Positions 22,362-33,969 are shown, numbered from the stretch's first letter. The stretch: 64,000 nucleotides of DNA from Rhizobium indicum (GCF_005862305.2 NZ_CP054021.1:2684501-2748500), one strand, 5' to 3'. Numbers and translations are program-made. Notes: generated from the letters alone by a model not told the origin.

Positions 22362-23740
22362 ATTCAGACGGCACGAAGAAGCCATTCCGCAAGCATAAGC
22401 CCTCCACCGAGCGATTTGCTCCGGTAAAGCCTGGCTTGCAGGCCCGGGCCGCGGCGGCAAAAATTCTCGCCGCCGTCGTCGACCGCAAGCTGCCGCTCGA
22501 CGGCGCTCTCGATCATGAACACGGCAATCCGGCCTATAGGGCGCTCGGCGAAAGCGACCGGGCGCTCGTCCGCGCCATCCTGAACACGACGCTGCGCCAT
22601 TTGCCGCGCATCGATGCCGCGATTGCCGGCCTGCTGGATTCGCCGCTGCCGGAGGGCGCAAGAGCGCTGCATCACGTGCTCGCAATCGGGGCGGCGCAGA
22701 TCCTCTATCTCGATGTGCCGGATCATTCGGCCGTCGATCTCGCCGTCGAGCAGGCCAATCAGGATCCGCGCAATCGCCGTTTCGCCAAGCTGGTCAACGC
22801 CATCCTCCGCCGGCTCGGTCGCGAGAAGGAGCAGGTGCTCGACGCCATCGGCAAGGTCGCGCCGATGCCGGCCTGGTTCATCGCCAGGCTGGAAAAGGCC
22901 TATGGCCGGGACACGGCGCTGGCAATTTCGGAATCCCAGCTCGAACCGGCGGCAATCGATCTGACCGTCAAGTCCGATCCCGAAGGCTGGGCGAAGCGGC
23001 TGAACGGCGTTGTTTTGCCCACAGGCGGCATTCGTCTCGCCGCCTTCGACGGCGGCATTCCCTCGCTCGAAGGCTTCGACGAGGGCGCGTGGTGGGTGCA
23101 GGATGCGGCGGCAAGCATACCGGCGAAGCTTTTCGGCGATCTCTCGGGCAGACGTGCCGCCGATCTCTGTGCTGCGCCCGGCGGCAAGACGGCGCAGCTC
23201 ATCCTTGCCGGCGGCGCGGTCACCGCACTCGACCAGTCGGAAAACCGGCTGAGACGGCTGCGCTCGAATCTCGACCGGCTCGGCCTCAAGGCGGAGACGA
23301 TTGCGGCAGATCTGACGACATTCGAGCCGGCGGAGCGTTTCGACGCGATTCTGCTCGATGCTCCCTGCTCTTCTACCGGCACGACACGCCGGCACCCTGA
23401 CGTGTTGTGGACCAAGGGGCCTGAGGATATCGCCAGGCTGGCGGCGCTGCAGGAGCGGCTGCTGCGTCATGCGCTGACATTGCTGAAGCCGGGCGGCACG
23501 CTGGTTTTTTCGAATTGTTCGCTCGATCCTGTCGAGGGTGAGGATGTCGTCGCGCGTGTTCTTTCCGATATGGATGCGGTCGAGCGCGTTCCGATCGGCG
23601 CCGGTGACTGGCCGGGCCTTGAGACGGCGATCACGCCGCTCGGCGAATTCCGCACGCTTCCCACCATGCTGAAAATGCCTGACGGCATCGGCTCCGGCCT
23701 CGATGGCTTCTATGCGGCGGTGCTGCGGCGCCTGGCCTGA
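22352..23740 (+). CDS. rsmB: RsmB/NOP family 16S rRNA (cytosine967-C5)-methyltransferase
   Basis: The 462-residue protein combines an N-terminal NusB-like RNA-binding domain (about 30-160) with a NOL1/NOP2/Sun SAM-dependent methyltransferase domain. The SAM region contains [17 protein letters not shown]. Both catalytic cysteines are visible: the nucleophile region in [18 protein letters not shown] and the second in [13 protein letters not shown]. The expected product is m5C967 of 16S rRNA. The start is taken as GTG 22352, overlapping htpX; TTG 22358 is an alternative. In rhizobia the neighbours htpX, a heparinase-like gene and purH are usual. Confidence 0.92.
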   Translation: MVLNSDGTKKPFRKHKPSTERFAPVKPGLQARAAAAKILAAVVDRKLPLDGALDHEHGNPAYRALGESDRALVRAILNTTLRHLPRIDAAIAGLLDSPLPEGARALHHVLAIGAAQILYLDVPDHSAVDLAVEQANQDPRNRRFAKLVNAILRRLGREKEQVLDAIGKVAPMPAWFIARLEKAYGRDTALAISESQLEPAAIDLTVKSDPEGWAKRLNGVVLPTGGIRLAAFDGGIPSLEGFDEGAWWVQDAAASIPAKLFGDLSGRRAADLCAAPGGKTAQLILAGGAVTALDQSENRLRRLRSNLDRLGLKAETIAADLTTFEPAERFDAILLDAPCSSTGTTRRHPDVLWTKGPEDIARLAALQERLLRHALTLLKPGGTLVFSNCSLDPVEGEDVVARVLSDMDAVERVPIGAGDWPGLETAITPLGEFRTLPTMLKMPDGIGSGLDGFYAAVLRRLA

Positions 23741-23960
23741 TTGCAAGGCGTGAGCGCTCGCGGCGATCTCTCGCACTATACGAGGTGCTTCATAGCCTCA
23801 CGTCATGCACGCCGTTCTCTCCAAAACCTGCGGCATGATTTCAGGTGAAACGCGTCAATGTGCGTATATTCGAACCTTGTCACGAATTAATTCATTGCGG
23901 ACGATGAAATCGGCCGCTTTTCACCTATTCTTAACCACGAGGGTCAATAGACAATAGAAT

Positions 23961-25634
23961 ATGCAGTCCGGTCGGCGTTTTGCGAGCATGTATGTTCGGG
24001 AGGCTTGGCGGCGCGCCTTGCGCCGCGTCGCGTTGTTGCGCCTGAAGCTCTTTCGTCATTCGATCAAGGTGCCCGAGCGTCTGATCGTCGCGCCGACCGA
24101 TCTCCGCAGCATCGATCCGCATGTGGCCGACGAGATCCTCAACGGACGGTTTCTCCTGGCCGGGCGCATGCTGGAAACCAACGAGAAGTCGCCCTTCACC
24201 TTCACCCTGCCCTCGCGCCCCTTCGCGATCCGTCTTCACAGCTTCGGCTGGCTGCGGCATATGCGGGCGAACAAGACGGAGCGTAGTTCGGCTGTCGCCC
24301 GCGCGATCGTCGACAGCTGGCTTTCCATCCATGCCGGTCGCATGGAGGGGATTGCCTGGGAAACCGACGTCACCGCCCAGCGCGTTATTGCCTGGCTGTC
24401 GCATTCGCCGGTGGTACTGCAGAATGCCGACCGTGGCTTTTATCGCCGCTTCATGAAGTCGCTGGCGTTCCAGGTGAGATTCCTGCACCGGATGGCGCCG
24501 TTCACCCTCGGCGGCCTGGAGTTGTTTCGGCTGCGTATTGCGCTCGCCATGGCTTCCGTCGCCATGCCGGCGCGCGCCTCTACGCTCAGAAGGGCGGCGC
24601 AGGCGCTCGACCGCGAATTCGATAGCCAGATTCTATCAGATGGCGGCCATGTGTCGCGCAATCCGCGCGTCGGGCTGGAATTGCTGCTCGATCTGCTGCC
24701 GCTCCGGCAGACCTATGTCAATCTCGGCCATGACCTGCCGCAGAAGCTGATCTCCGGCATAGACCGGATGTATCCGGCGTTGCGATTCTTTCGCCATCAG
24801 GACGGGGACCTGGCGCTCTTCAACGGGGCGACCTCGACGCTTGCAAACGAGCTGATGTCCGTGCTGCGATATGACGAAACCGCCGGTCAGCCGTTCAAGG
24901 CCTTGCCGCATTCGCGCTATCAGCGGCTTTCCGGGGGAAAAACGGTGATCATTGCCGATACCGGCACACCGCCTTCAGGAGGCGCGCTTCGCACCGTGCA
25001 TGCCGGCAGCCTCTCCTTCGAGATGTCGTCCGGCCGCCATCGCTTCATCGTCAATTCCGGTTCGCCGAAATTTGCCGGGCACCGTTATGTCCAGATGGCG
25101 CGCACGACGGCGGCGCATTCGACCGTCATCCTCAACGACACCTCGTCCAGCCGTTTTTCGCCCTCGCCCTTCCTGAACCACGCAATCACCGAACCGGTGA
25201 GGACAATCACCGTCGAGCGTGCCGAAACCGAAGACGGACGCGACGGCATCAAGCTCAGCCATGACGGTTACCTCAGGGTGTTCGGGGTGCTGCACGAGCG
25301 TGAGCTGACACTCAATGCCGCAGGTTCGATCGTGACAGGCCGCGACCGGCTCGTCGTCCGCGAAGGATATGAGCATGACGAGCCCTTGAAGGCCGTCGCC
25401 CGTTTTCATATCCATCCTTCGATCGTCCTGCATCAGAGTGACGGGGAGTCCGTGCTGCTGACGGCGCCGGACGGCGAAAGCTGGCTGTTTTCCGCACCTG
25501 GCAATGAAGTGCTGATCGCCGAGGACATCTTCTTTGCCGACAGCTCCGGCATTTGCGGCTCGGACCAGATCGAGATCGATTTCGATCTTGCCGAGAAGAC
25601 CGAAATCCGCTGGTTTTTGTCCCGCAAAGGCTAG
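23961..25634 (+). CDS. Heparinase II/III family protein
   Basis: The 557-residue product has an N-terminal alpha-barrel-like half (about 60-320, with LHSFGWLRHM, WLSHSPVVLQ and SDGGHVSRNPRVGLELLLDLL). A beta-sheet C-terminal half follows, of the heparinase II/III-like type, with SFEMSSGRHRFIVNSGSP and TTAAHSTVILNDTSSSRF. The family contains polysaccharide lyases acting on uronic-acid polymers. The substrate here is unknown, and no signal peptide is obvious although residues 20-40 are rich in Arg and Leu. It lies between rsmB and purH and may process cell-surface glycans, which is inference. The 220 bases before it contain no recognisable signal. Confidence 0.8.
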   Translation: MQSGRRFASMYVREAWRRALRRVALLRLKLFRHSIKVPERLIVAPTDLRSIDPHVADEILNGRFLLAGRMLETNEKSPFTFTLPSRPFAIRLHSFGWLRHMRANKTERSSAVARAIVDSWLSIHAGRMEGIAWETDVTAQRVIAWLSHSPVVLQNADRGFYRRFMKSLAFQVRFLHRMAPFTLGGLELFRLRIALAMASVAMPARASTLRRAAQALDREFDSQILSDGGHVSRNPRVGLELLLDLLPLRQTYVNLGHDLPQKLISGIDRMYPALRFFRHQDGDLALFNGATSTLANELMSVLRYDETAGQPFKALPHSRYQRLSGGKTVIIADTGTPPSGGALRTVHAGSLSFEMSSGRHRFIVNSGSPKFAGHRYVQMARTTAAHSTVILNDTSSSRFSPSPFLNHAITEPVRTITVERAETEDGRDGIKLSHDGYLRVFGVLHERELTLNAAGSIVTGRDRLVVREGYEHDEPLKAVARFHIHPSIVLHQSDGESVLLTAPDGESWLFSAPGNEVLIAEDIFFADSSGICGSDQIEIDFDLAEKTEIRWFLSRKG

Positions 25635-25839
25635 AAGCGGATGATTTTGAGCCGAGCAGCCAAAATCGGGATCCCATCCACAGCAAGGAAGTAAAGTACG
25701 ATGCCGTCCAAAATGGCTCGTGCTTTTTGGCGTCATGCGCTGACGCCTGTTTGCGCGGCGGCAAAGCTGTGCTAACGCGGCGCCAGCATGCGAACATCCC
25801 TTGCGGATGTCCTCCCGAAGCCCGAACGGAGAAGGTTTC

Positions 25840-27456
25840 ATGGCCGTCATTTCCAAGAAGATCCCCGCCCCCGACAAGGTCGAAATCAAGACCGCGCTCA
25901 TCTCCGTCTTCGACAAGACGGGGATCGTCGACCTCGCCCACGCCTTGTCTGCCCGAGGTGTGCGCCTGCTTTCGACCGGCGGCACGTTTAAAGCGATCAC
26001 CGCTGCCGGTCTTGCCGTCACCGATGTTTCCGCAATCACCGGTTTTCCGGAGATCATGGATGGGCGTGTGAAGACGCTGCATCCAACGGTGCATGGCGGC
26101 CTGCTGGCGATCCGTGACGACAGCGAACACCAGGACGCGATGAAAAAGCACGGCATCGAGGGCATCGACCTCGCCGTCATCAACCTTTACCCCTTCGAGG
26201 AGGTGCGCGCAGCCGGCGGCGACTATCCGACGACCGTCGAGAATATCGACATCGGTGGTCCGGCGATGATCCGCGCATCGGCCAAGAACCATGCCTATGT
26301 GACGACCCTGACCGATCCGGCCGATTATGCCGAACTGCTGGAGCAGCTTTCCGCAGATGACGGCAAGACCGCCTACGCCTTCCGCCAGCGCATGGCCGCC
26401 AAGGCCTATGCCCGCACCGCCGCCTATGATGCAACGATCTCGAACTGGTTCGCCGAGGCGCTGTCAATCGACACGCCGCGCCACCGGGTCATCGGCGGTG
26501 CGCTGAAGGAAGAGATGCGTTACGGCGAAAACCCGCACCAGAAGGCCGCCTTCTATGTGACCGGCGAGAAGCGTCCGGGTGTTTCGACGGCCGCTCTTCT
26601 CCAGGGCAAGCAGCTCTCCTACAACAATATCAACGATACGGATGCCGCCTACGAGCTCGTCGCCGAGTTCCTGCCAGAGAAGGCGCCGGCCTGCGCGATC
26701 ATCAAGCACGCCAATCCCTGCGGCGTCGCCACCGGATCGAGCCTGGTCGAGGCCTATCGGCGGGCACTCGCCTGCGATTCCGTTTCCGCCTTCGGTGGCA
26801 TCATCGCGCTCAACCAGACGCTGGATGCCGAAACCGCCGAAGAGATCGTCAAGCTCTTTACCGAAGTGATCATCGCGCCGGATGTCACGGAGGAGGCGAA
26901 GGCGATCGTCGCCCGCAAACCGAACCTGCGACTGCTGTCTGCCGGCGGCCTGCCCGATCCGCGTGCCGCGGGCCTGACGGCGAAGACCGTTTCCGGCGGC
27001 CTGCTCGTCCAGAGCCGCGACAACGGCATGGTCGAGGATCTGGAACTCAAGGTCGTCACCAGGCGGGCGCCGACGGCGCAGGAACTTGATGACATGAAGT
27101 TCGCCTTCAAGGTCGGCAAACATGTGAAGTCGAACGCCGTGGTCTATGCCAAGGACGGCCAGACGGCTGGCATCGGCGCCGGCCAGATGAGCCGCGTCGA
27201 TTCCGCCCGCATCGCTGCGCTGAAGGCCGAAGAGGCCGCCAAGGCGCTCGGCCTCGCAGTGCCGATGACGCATGGCTCGGCGGTCGCCTCCGAGGCCTTC
27301 CTACCTTTTGCCGACGGTCTTCTGTCGATGATCGCCGCAGGGGCGACGGCGGTTATCCAGCCGGGCGGCTCAATGCGCGACCAGGAAGTCATCGATGCCG
27401 CCAACGAACACGGCGTCGCAATGGTCTTTACCGGCATGCGCCATTTCCGGCACTGA
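25840..27456 (+). CDS. purH: Bifunctional AICAR transformylase / IMP cyclohydrolase
   Basis: PurH performs the last two steps of IMP synthesis. The 538 residues split into an N-terminal IMP cyclohydrolase domain ([40 protein letters not shown]) and a C-terminal AICAR formyltransferase domain. The latter shows [32 protein letters not shown] with the catalytic Lys-His pair, and the end [14 protein letters not shown] 25840 is preferred over the upstream in-frame ATG 25801 because it follows GGAGAAGG and matches family length. The gene is followed by convergent transporter/NAD-GDH genes. No ZTP riboswitch-like structure was seen upstream. Confidence 0.96.
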   Translation: MAVISKKIPAPDKVEIKTALISVFDKTGIVDLAHALSARGVRLLSTGGTFKAITAAGLAVTDVSAITGFPEIMDGRVKTLHPTVHGGLLAIRDDSEHQDAMKKHGIEGIDLAVINLYPFEEVRAAGGDYPTTVENIDIGGPAMIRASAKNHAYVTTLTDPADYAELLEQLSADDGKTAYAFRQRMAAKAYARTAAYDATISNWFAEALSIDTPRHRVIGGALKEEMRYGENPHQKAAFYVTGEKRPGVSTAALLQGKQLSYNNINDTDAAYELVAEFLPEKAPACAIIKHANPCGVATGSSLVEAYRRALACDSVSAFGGIIALNQTLDAETAEEIVKLFTEVIIAPDVTEEAKAIVARKPNLRLLSAGGLPDPRAAGLTAKTVSGGLLVQSRDNGMVEDLELKVVTRRAPTAQELDDMKFAFKVGKHVKSNAVVYAKDGQTAGIGAGQMSRVDSARIAALKAEEAAKALGLAVPMTHGSAVASEAFLPFADGLLSMIAAGATAVIQPGGSMRDQEVIDAANEHGVAMVFTGMRHFRH

Positions 27457-27502
27457 TCGGGCGCGGGCCGTGGCCGGCGCTCTTCCTCGAGTAGGTTCGT
27501 CC

Positions 27503-28891
27503 CTATGCGCGATCGGCCGGGTAGGGCGTGCGGATCAGGAGCACCAGGCCACCAGCGAGGAACAGGATCAGCGTTGCCATTCCAAGCCGCGGTGATCCGC
27601 TCATATAGGTCACCAGCGAAAAGAGCAGCGTCGCCATGAAACTCGTGGCGCGCCCCGAAAGCGCGTAGATGCCGAAGTAGCGGCCGGCTTCCTCGATGTT
27701 GACGCTGCGGGCGAGATAGGAGCGTGACGAGGCCTGCACCGGCCCGAAGGCGAGCCCGATCAGCAGGCCATAGAGAATATAGGCCTTTTCCGCCGCCGTA
27801 CCGAAGAGGCCGCCGGAATCCGCCACCGGCAGCGGCATCAGTCCGAACAGGGTGTAACCCGGTCCTGTCGAAATGATGCCGATGGTGGCGAGAAGCAGCA
27901 TGGTGAGGCTGATGACGACGGTCACCTTCGAACCGACGCTCTTGTCGACGCGGCCGGCGATCAGGCAGCCGAAGATCGCGACGACATTCAGGATGATGCC
28001 GTAGATACCGATCTCGATCGTTGCCCAGCCGAACATGCCGGCCGCGAAGATACCGCCAAGGATCAGCAGGCCGTTGACGCCGTCCTGATAGATCATGCGG
28101 GCGATGAGGAATGTCAGGATGCCGCGGCGCTCTCTGAGCTCGCCAAGCGTGTTTTTGAGTTCCCGCAAGCCGGAGCGCACCGCGGTGCCGAAGGGAAGAC
28201 CCTTGCCGACATCGGGCGTGAAGAAGAACATCGGCAGGATGAAGATCAGATACCAGGCGGCCGAGATCGGCCCGGTGATGCGGGCATCCTGGCCTGTCTC
28301 AGGATCGAGACCGAAAAGCGGATCGAGGCCGAGGACGGTCTTGCCGCTCTCGGGGCTCGCGGCCAAAAGCGTCACCACGGCAATGAGGACGATGATGCCG
28401 CCGAGGTAGCCGAGCCCCCAGGCGGTGTTGGAGAGCCTGCCGACCTCGTGTTTGCCGACCAGGCGCGGCATCATCGAATCGTTGAAGACGATCGAGAACT
28501 CGGCCGAGATCGAGGCGAGGATCATGAAAATGACGGGATAGAGAACAGGCGAGCCGGGTGCGGCGAACCACAGGCAGAAGAGGCTGGCGATCTTGATGAC
28601 CGCGAAGAAGCCGATCCAGGGTTTGCGTGCGCCGGATTGGTCGGCGATCGAGCCGAGGACGGGTGAGAGAAGGGCGATGATCACCGAGGAGATCGTCGCC
28701 ATGTTGCTCCACGTCGTCTGCGCGGAAACCGGGTCATCGGTCAGGCGGGAAACGAAATAGGGTCCGAAGATAAAGGTCGTGACCACGGTGAAGAAGGGCT
28801 GTGCTGCCCAATCGAAGAACATCCACCCCCAGATGCCCTTCTCCGTGGCCTTCGGCGGTTGCGTTCCTGTCCAGTCAATGCGATTCAACAT
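27503..28891 (-). CDS. MFS transporter, UMF1 (Atg22-like) family
   Basis: The 462-residue product is a polytopic membrane protein with about 12 hydrophobic segments. It begins with the typical UMF1 motif [27 protein letters not shown] (given as [14 protein letters not shown] plus flank). [20 protein letters not shown] follows after TM2. Near the C-terminus [13 protein letters not shown] and [12 protein letters not shown] match this family, which in yeast Atg22 exports amino acids from the vacuole. ATG 28891 follows AAGGAG and lies 26 bases after the NAD-GDH stop, suggesting an operon. An amino-acid substrate would suit that context but is inferred. Confidence 0.85.
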   Translation of the reverse strand: MLNRIDWTGTQPPKATEKGIWGWMFFDWAAQPFFTVVTTFIFGPYFVSRLTDDPVSAQTTWSNMATISSVIIALLSPVLGSIADQSGARKPWIGFFAVIKIASLFCLWFAAPGSPVLYPVIFMILASISAEFSIVFNDSMMPRLVGKHEVGRLSNTAWGLGYLGGIIVLIAVVTLLAASPESGKTVLGLDPLFGLDPETGQDARITGPISAAWYLIFILPMFFFTPDVGKGLPFGTAVRSGLRELKNTLGELRERRGILTFLIARMIYQDGVNGLLILGGIFAAGMFGWATIEIGIYGIILNVVAIFGCLIAGRVDKSVGSKVTVVISLTMLLLATIGIISTGPGYTLFGLMPLPVADSGGLFGTAAEKAYILYGLLIGLAFGPVQASSRSYLARSVNIEEAGRYFGIYALSGRATSFMATLLFSLVTYMSGSPRLGMATLILFLAGGLVLLIRTPYPADRA

Positions 28892-28917
28892 CCGCTCCTT
28901 CTTTGACGCGGACTGTC

Positions 28918-31900
28918 TCACCTCACCCGGTCGCGCGCAAGATCGGTCAGGATACCTGCAGCAACGGTAATACGCGCGAGATTGGGATCGCCGCCGTCGC
29001 TGAGGCTTGAAAGTTCCTCGAGGATACGGTTGATGCGGATACGATCCTGCGCATGCCAGGCTTGAACGGGAAGCTTTTCCTTGCCGTGATCGGAAAGGGC
29101 CGAGATGACGATGTCGCGCCTTGCACTGGCGATCTGGTCGATGCTGCGGGCAAGCGCCAGATTCTCGTAATGGTCAGAGGTGAGGATCCGCCCGCCCGCC
29201 GCCAGCAGCCTGCCGATACGGAAGGTCTGCGACACGGCGATGTAGTTCTCGGCGGCGCGCACCAGGGGTTCGCCGGTGCGCTCGGCGATCTGCATGATCT
29301 CCGGCACCAGTGCGAAGATCGGGAGGCTGGCGATGTCGGCGGCGAGTTTTTCGGGCAGGCCCGCCTGGCTGTACTCCGCCTGGCGCACGGCGACCTCGCC
29401 GGCCACCTGTCCGGCGAAGGCGGTTTTCAGCTTCTTCAGGGCTGCCTGCAGCCGGCTAATCACTTCCGCCATATCGGCCTTGGTCATGCCCGTTTTCAAC
29501 AGCAGGCGCGTCAGCACGATAAAGCTGTGGCTGATCTCCTCGTAGATGCGGTTCTGCATCTCGCCTGATATCTTGCCGTCCAGGGCGTCCGTCCCGGCCC
29601 AGAGGCTGGTCAGGTCGAAACCGTCTCTAGCGACGATTGCGGCGCGCACCACTTCCGGTGCCGAAGCCGCCGTTGCGTCCATCATGGCGACGGTGAAGCT
29701 TGGCCCGCCGCGGTTGATCGCTTCGTTGGCGAGCACGGTCGCGACGATTTCGCGCTTCAGGCGGTGGCCGGCGATATCGCCGGCATTCGACTTCTGCATT
29801 TTCACGGGGAAATAATTCGAAAGCGTCGCGATGAAATAGGGATCGTCGGGCAGATCGCTTGCGGCCAGCGCATCGAAGAGCACGATCTTGGCATAGGACA
29901 CCAGTACGCCGATTTCCGGCCGTGTCAGCGGCTTGCCGGCCGTATAGCGCTCGGCCAGGGTCTGCTCGTCCGGCAGCGTCTCGACCTTGCGGTTCAGCTG
30001 GCCGGCGCCCTCGAGCACGCTCATGAAGCGGCCAAGCTCCAGACCGTTTGCCGTCCCCTTGCGTTCCGTCAGCGAGATCGCCAGCGACTGCAGGTAGTTG
30101 TTGCGCAGCACCAGGGTCGCCACTTCGCCGGTCATCGAAGAAAGAAGCTGGTCGCGTTTTGCGCGCGTCAGGCGTCCGTCATGCATGGCGGCTGCCAGCG
30201 CGATCTTGATATTGACCTCGACGTCCGAGGTATTGACGCCGGCCGAGTTGTCGATGGCGTCGGAATTGCAGCGCCCACCTTGCAGACCGTAGGCGATGCG
30301 GCCTTTCTGAGTAACGCCGAGATTTGCGCCCTCGCCGATCACCTTGGCGCGCACCTCCACCGCGGTGATGCGGATCGGGTCGTTGGCGCGGTCGCCGACT
30401 TCGGTGTCGGTTTCGGACGGCGCTTTCACATAGGTGCCGATGCCGCCGAACCAGAGCAGGTCGACCTCACTCTTCAGGATCGCCGTCATGATCTCGAAGG
30501 GCGTGGCGACAGCCTTGTCGATGCCGATTGCGGCAACTGCTTCCGGCGTCAGTTTGACCGATTTCGCTGCGCGAGAAATGATCATCGCACCCTTCGACAG
30601 CACGCTCTTATCAAAATCCTGCCAGCTCGAACGCGGCAGGTCGAAGAGCCGCTGGCGCTCCGTCAGCGTCTTTTCCATATCGGGGTCGGGATCGATGATG
30701 ATGTCGCGGTGATCGAAGGCGGCAATGAGCCGGATCTTCGGAGAGAGCAGCATGCCGTTGCCGAAGACGTCGCCCGACATGTCGCCGACGCCGGCGACGG
30801 TGAAGGGCGTCGTCTGGATGTCGATGTCCATTTCCCGGAAATGCCGTTTCGCGGTTTCCCAGGCGCCGCGGGCGGTGATGCCCATCTTCTTGTGGTCGTA
30901 ACCGGCCGAGCCGCCGGAGGCAAAGGCGTCGTCCAGCCAGAAGCCGGCTTCCTGCGCCAGTGCATTGGCGGTGTCGGAGAAGGTCGCGGTGCCCTTGTCG
31001 GCGGCGACGACGAAATAGGGATCGTCACCGTCGAGCCTGACGGTATCCTTCGGCGGGGCGATGTCGGCGCCAGATATATTGTCGGTGATCGAAAGCAGCG
31101 TGCGGATATAGGTCTTGTAAGCCTCGCGGCCAGTATTGAAGATCTCGTCGCGGCTGCCGCCGACCGGGAGCTTCTTCGGATAGAAGCCGCCCTTGGCGCC
31201 GACCGGCACGATGACCGCATTCTTCACTTGCTGCGCCTTGACGAGGCCGAGCACCTCGGTGCGGTAATCCTCGGCGCGGTCCGACCAGCGCAGACCGCCG
31301 CGCGCCACCTTGCCGAAGCGCAGGTGCACACCTTCGACTTCGACGCCGTAGACGAACATCTCGCGGAAGGGTTTCGGCTGCGGCAGCCCATCGACCAGGT
31401 GCGGATCGAGCTTGAAGGCCAACATCGGTTTCGGCGAGCCGTCCGGGTTCTTCTGGAAATAATTGGTGCGCAGCGTCGCATCGACGATGTTGACGTAGCG
31501 GCGCAGGATACGGTCGTCGTCGAGGCTCGGCACGTCGGCAAGCTCGGCCTCGATCGCCTGGTGCAGTTCGGCAAGCTTCTTGACGCGGGCCTTCTCCGAA
31601 AGCCGGGTGTCGAGTGTGTCGTGGAACAGCCGGAAGATGGCGGCGGCGACGACGGGATATTTATCGAGCGTCGTTGCGATATAGTCTTGCGAATAGGCGA
31701 TGCCGGCTTGGCGGAGATAACGGGCATAGGCGCGCAGCACGTTGGTCTCGCGTGCCGAAAGCCCGGCCGAAAGAATCAGCCGGTTGAAGCTGTCATTGTC
31801 GATCGTGCCGGCGAAGGCGGCGACGAAGGCTTCCTCGAGGGCGGCGCCGTAACGCACCAGATCGATTTCGCCACCATTGCGGGCCTCGAGCTCCATGTCG

Positions 31901-33693
31901 TGCAGCACGACGAGTTTCTTTTCTCCATCGGCGACCGGCACCCCGATGTCGAAAGTGCGTTCACTGACGACATTGAAGCCGAGATTCTCGAGAAGCGGCA
32001 CGCGGCGCGACAGCGCCAGCTGGCCGCCGGCGTGGAAAATCTTCAAGGAAAGGATGGGGCCCTGTTCTTCCTGACGATGGTAGAACTGGATGCGCAGCGG
32101 TTCGCCGGCGGCGCAGGCACCGATATCGGCGAGGTCGGCCACGGTTTCCTCCGGCGTGAAGGAATCCTGGAAGGCCTGGTCGACGGATATCTTCGGGGCC
32201 TTGGCGCCTGACAGCGCCTCGAAACGGTCGTCCCAGCGGGCCGTGATCTCGCGGATCACCTGCTCGAGTTTTGCCTGCGGAATGCGTGGCGTCTTGCCGC
32301 CCGAGCGGCCGATGATGAAATGCACGCGCGCCACGCCGCCTTCCGGGAAAGCCGGGTAATAGGCGGAGACACGGCCGTCATAGACAGTCTTCAGATAGGT
32401 GCCGATCCGTTCGCGGACGATCGAATCATATTCCTCACGCGGCACATAGATGATCACCGAGACGAAGCGGTCGAAATGGTCGATTCGCGGCAGGACGCGG
32501 ACGCGCGGCCGATCGGCCAAGTCGTTGATCTGTTCGGCAAAACTTGCAAGCAGCGTCGTGTCGATCTGGAAAAGATCGTCGCGCGGATAGGATTCCAGGG
32601 TGTTGTCGAGCATGCGGCCGGAATGGCTCATCGGGTCGAAGCCGAAATGTTCCTTCACCTTGTCGATCTTGGAACGCAGCAGCGGGATTTCCGAGGCGAG
32701 CGAGGTATAGGCCGTCGAGGTGAAAAGGCCGACGATGCGCAGCTCACCGGTGACGTTGCCCTCCGCGTCGAAGCGCTTGACGCCGACATAATCCATATAG
32801 GCGCGGCGATGGACGATCGATTTCACATTCGCCTTGGTGACGATCAGGAAGTCGGGGCCGTCGAGGAAGGCAAGGATCTCAGGCGTCGTCGTCACGGCGT
32901 CCTTGCCGGTGCGCAGCACGAGAACATCGGGGTTGGAAAGGATGCCGAGGCCAGCACCCTTGTCGCGCTCGACCCTGGCATCGGTCCCCTTGCCGGAATA
33001 GACATATTCCCGCATGCCGAGGAAAGTGAAATTCTCATCGCGCAGCCAGGTCAGGAAAGCGACGGCTTCGTCGCGATCGGCCTTCTTCCGGCTGGCGCCG
33101 TTGGCCGCAAGCTCGGCGATCACTCCGTCGATCTTGGAAAGCATCGGCTTCCAGTCGAAAACCGACAGGCGGACCTGTTCGAGGACTTTTTCGATGCGTT
33201 TGACGAGATCGGCGGCCTGGGCGGAATTGAGGGGCGCTATATGAAGCTGGATATGGCTGACGCGGTTGGCCGGATCGCTCGGGTGATCTGCGGAATACGT
33301 CGTCAGCGCCTTGCCCTTTTCCATGACAAGGATGGGATGCACGGCCATGAACAGGTCGCGGTAGGTGCTCGTCACTTCGCCCATGACCGATTCAAACAGA
33401 AAAGGCATGTTCTGGTCGGTGACTGAAAGCACCGAGACGGCGATGCCATCAGGCGTCACATCGGCAATCGTGTCGATGCCGACGCGGGGCGCCTTGCCGT
33501 TCCAGGCAGCAAGTTCCTTTGCCGAATGCACCGCGGAGAGCGCCAGCATTTCCGGTGTATAGAGTTCGAGATCGTCATTGCTTGCCCGGCCGAAGAGAAT
33601 TTCCGGATCGAGATGCGCCTCGCCTGTCGCCTTGGCGATCTTGCGCGCGCTTTCGATCTGCTTTTCCCGTTTCGGATTGTTTCTGGCAGCCAT
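28918..33693 (-). CDS. gdhB: NAD-specific glutamate dehydrogenase, 180-kDa type
   Basis: This 1,591-residue protein belongs to the large GDH180 family, which deaminates glutamate to 2-oxoglutarate with NAD+ and serves mainly glutamate/amino-acid catabolism. The long N-terminal region (about 1-700) contains ACT-like regulatory segments. The catalytic core has KNAVIVPVGAKGGFYPKKLP (active-site lysines), FGKVARGGLRWSDRAEDYRTEV, the dinucleotide region WFGGIGTYVKAPSE and GEGANLGVTQKGRIAY. A long helical C-terminal extension follows. Starting M-A-A-R-N-N-P-K it is full length. The UMF1 transporter downstream is probably co-transcribed. Confidence 0.95.
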   Translation of the reverse strand: MAARNNPKREKQIESARKIAKATGEAHLDPEILFGRASNDDLELYTPEMLALSAVHSAKELAAWNGKAPRVGIDTIADVTPDGIAVSVLSVTDQNMPFLFESVMGEVTSTYRDLFMAVHPILVMEKGKALTTYSADHPSDPANRVSHIQLHIAPLNSAQAADLVKRIEKVLEQVRLSVFDWKPMLSKIDGVIAELAANGASRKKADRDEAVAFLTWLRDENFTFLGMREYVYSGKGTDARVERDKGAGLGILSNPDVLVLRTGKDAVTTTPEILAFLDGPDFLIVTKANVKSIVHRRAYMDYVGVKRFDAEGNVTGELRIVGLFTSTAYTSLASEIPLLRSKIDKVKEHFGFDPMSHSGRMLDNTLESYPRDDLFQIDTTLLASFAEQINDLADRPRVRVLPRIDHFDRFVSVIIYVPREEYDSIVRERIGTYLKTVYDGRVSAYYPAFPEGGVARVHFIIGRSGGKTPRIPQAKLEQVIREITARWDDRFEALSGAKAPKISVDQAFQDSFTPEETVADLADIGACAAGEPLRIQFYHRQEEQGPILSLKIFHAGGQLALSRRVPLLENLGFNVVSERTFDIGVPVADGEKKLVVLHDMELEARNGGEIDLVRYGAALEEAFVAAFAGTIDNDSFNRLILSAGLSARETNVLRAYARYLRQAGIAYSQDYIATTLDKYPVVAAAIFRLFHDTLDTRLSEKARVKKLAELHQAIEAELADVPSLDDDRILRRYVNIVDATLRTNYFQKNPDGSPKPMLAFKLDPHLVDGLPQPKPFREMFVYGVEVEGVHLRFGKVARGGLRWSDRAEDYRTEVLGLVKAQQVKNAVIVPVGAKGGFYPKKLPVGGSRDEIFNTGREAYKTYIRTLLSITDNISGADIAPPKDTVRLDGDDPYFVVAADKGTATFSDTANALAQEAGFWLDDAFASGGSAGYDHKKMGITARGAWETAKRHFREMDIDIQTTPFTVAGVGDMSGDVFGNGMLLSPKIRLIAAFDHRDIIIDPDPDMEKTLTERQRLFDLPRSSWQDFDKSVLSKGAMIISRAAKSVKLTPEAVAAIGIDKAVATPFEIMTAILKSEVDLLWFGGIGTYVKAPSETDTEVGDRANDPIRITAVEVRAKVIGEGANLGVTQKGRIAYGLQGGRCNSDAIDNSAGVNTSDVEVNIKIALAAAMHDGRLTRAKRDQLLSSMTGEVATLVLRNNYLQSLAISLTERKGTANGLELGRFMSVLEGAGQLNRKVETLPDEQTLAERYTAGKPLTRPEIGVLVSYAKIVLFDALAASDLPDDPYFIATLSNYFPVKMQKSNAGDIAGHRLKREIVATVLANEAINRGGPSFTVAMMDATAASAPEVVRAAIVARDGFDLTSLWAGTDALDGKISGEMQNRIYEEISHSFIVLTRLLLKTGMTKADMAEVISRLQAALKKLKTAFAGQVAGEVAVRQAEYSQAGLPEKLAADIASLPIFALVPEIMQIAERTGEPLVRAAENYIAVSQTFRIGRLLAAGGRILTSDHYENLALARSIDQIASARRDIVISALSDHGKEKLPVQAWHAQDRIRINRILEELSSLSDGGDPNLARITVAAGILTDLARDRVR

Positions 33694-33969
33694 GGATCGC
33701 CTCCCTCAATGTCTGATTTTTTGCAAGCTAGCAGAAGATTCTTCGAAAAAATCTCTAAAAGAGCGGTCCGAAGGATTGTTTTGACGCTTTTTTGGCGCGG
33801 GAAACGAGAAATTGTAAGAGATTTTCCGCTTTCTTCGCCAAGCGAAAGCGAAAGTCCCGTCTTCCGGTTTTTCGTTCCGCCGAACATTTCCACGCCCGCA
33901 TGAAGAATGGTTGACAGCGTGGCGTCAAAAAGATCATCAAACGCGGTCATCATTCGGATCTTGGATATC

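Noticed and set aside
25635..25839. Possible ZTP (pfl) riboswitch before purH
   Set aside because: Neither the conserved pfl loop nor a convincing pseudoknot could be found; only short local hairpins are present.
29764..32211. 815-residue open frame opposite the NAD-glutamate dehydrogenase gene, plus other long antisense frames (5414-6823, 18807-20501, 44417-46342, 56451-57638)
   Set aside because: All lie opposite well-supported genes, their translations have no family motifs, and GC-rich codon bias explains such mirror frames.
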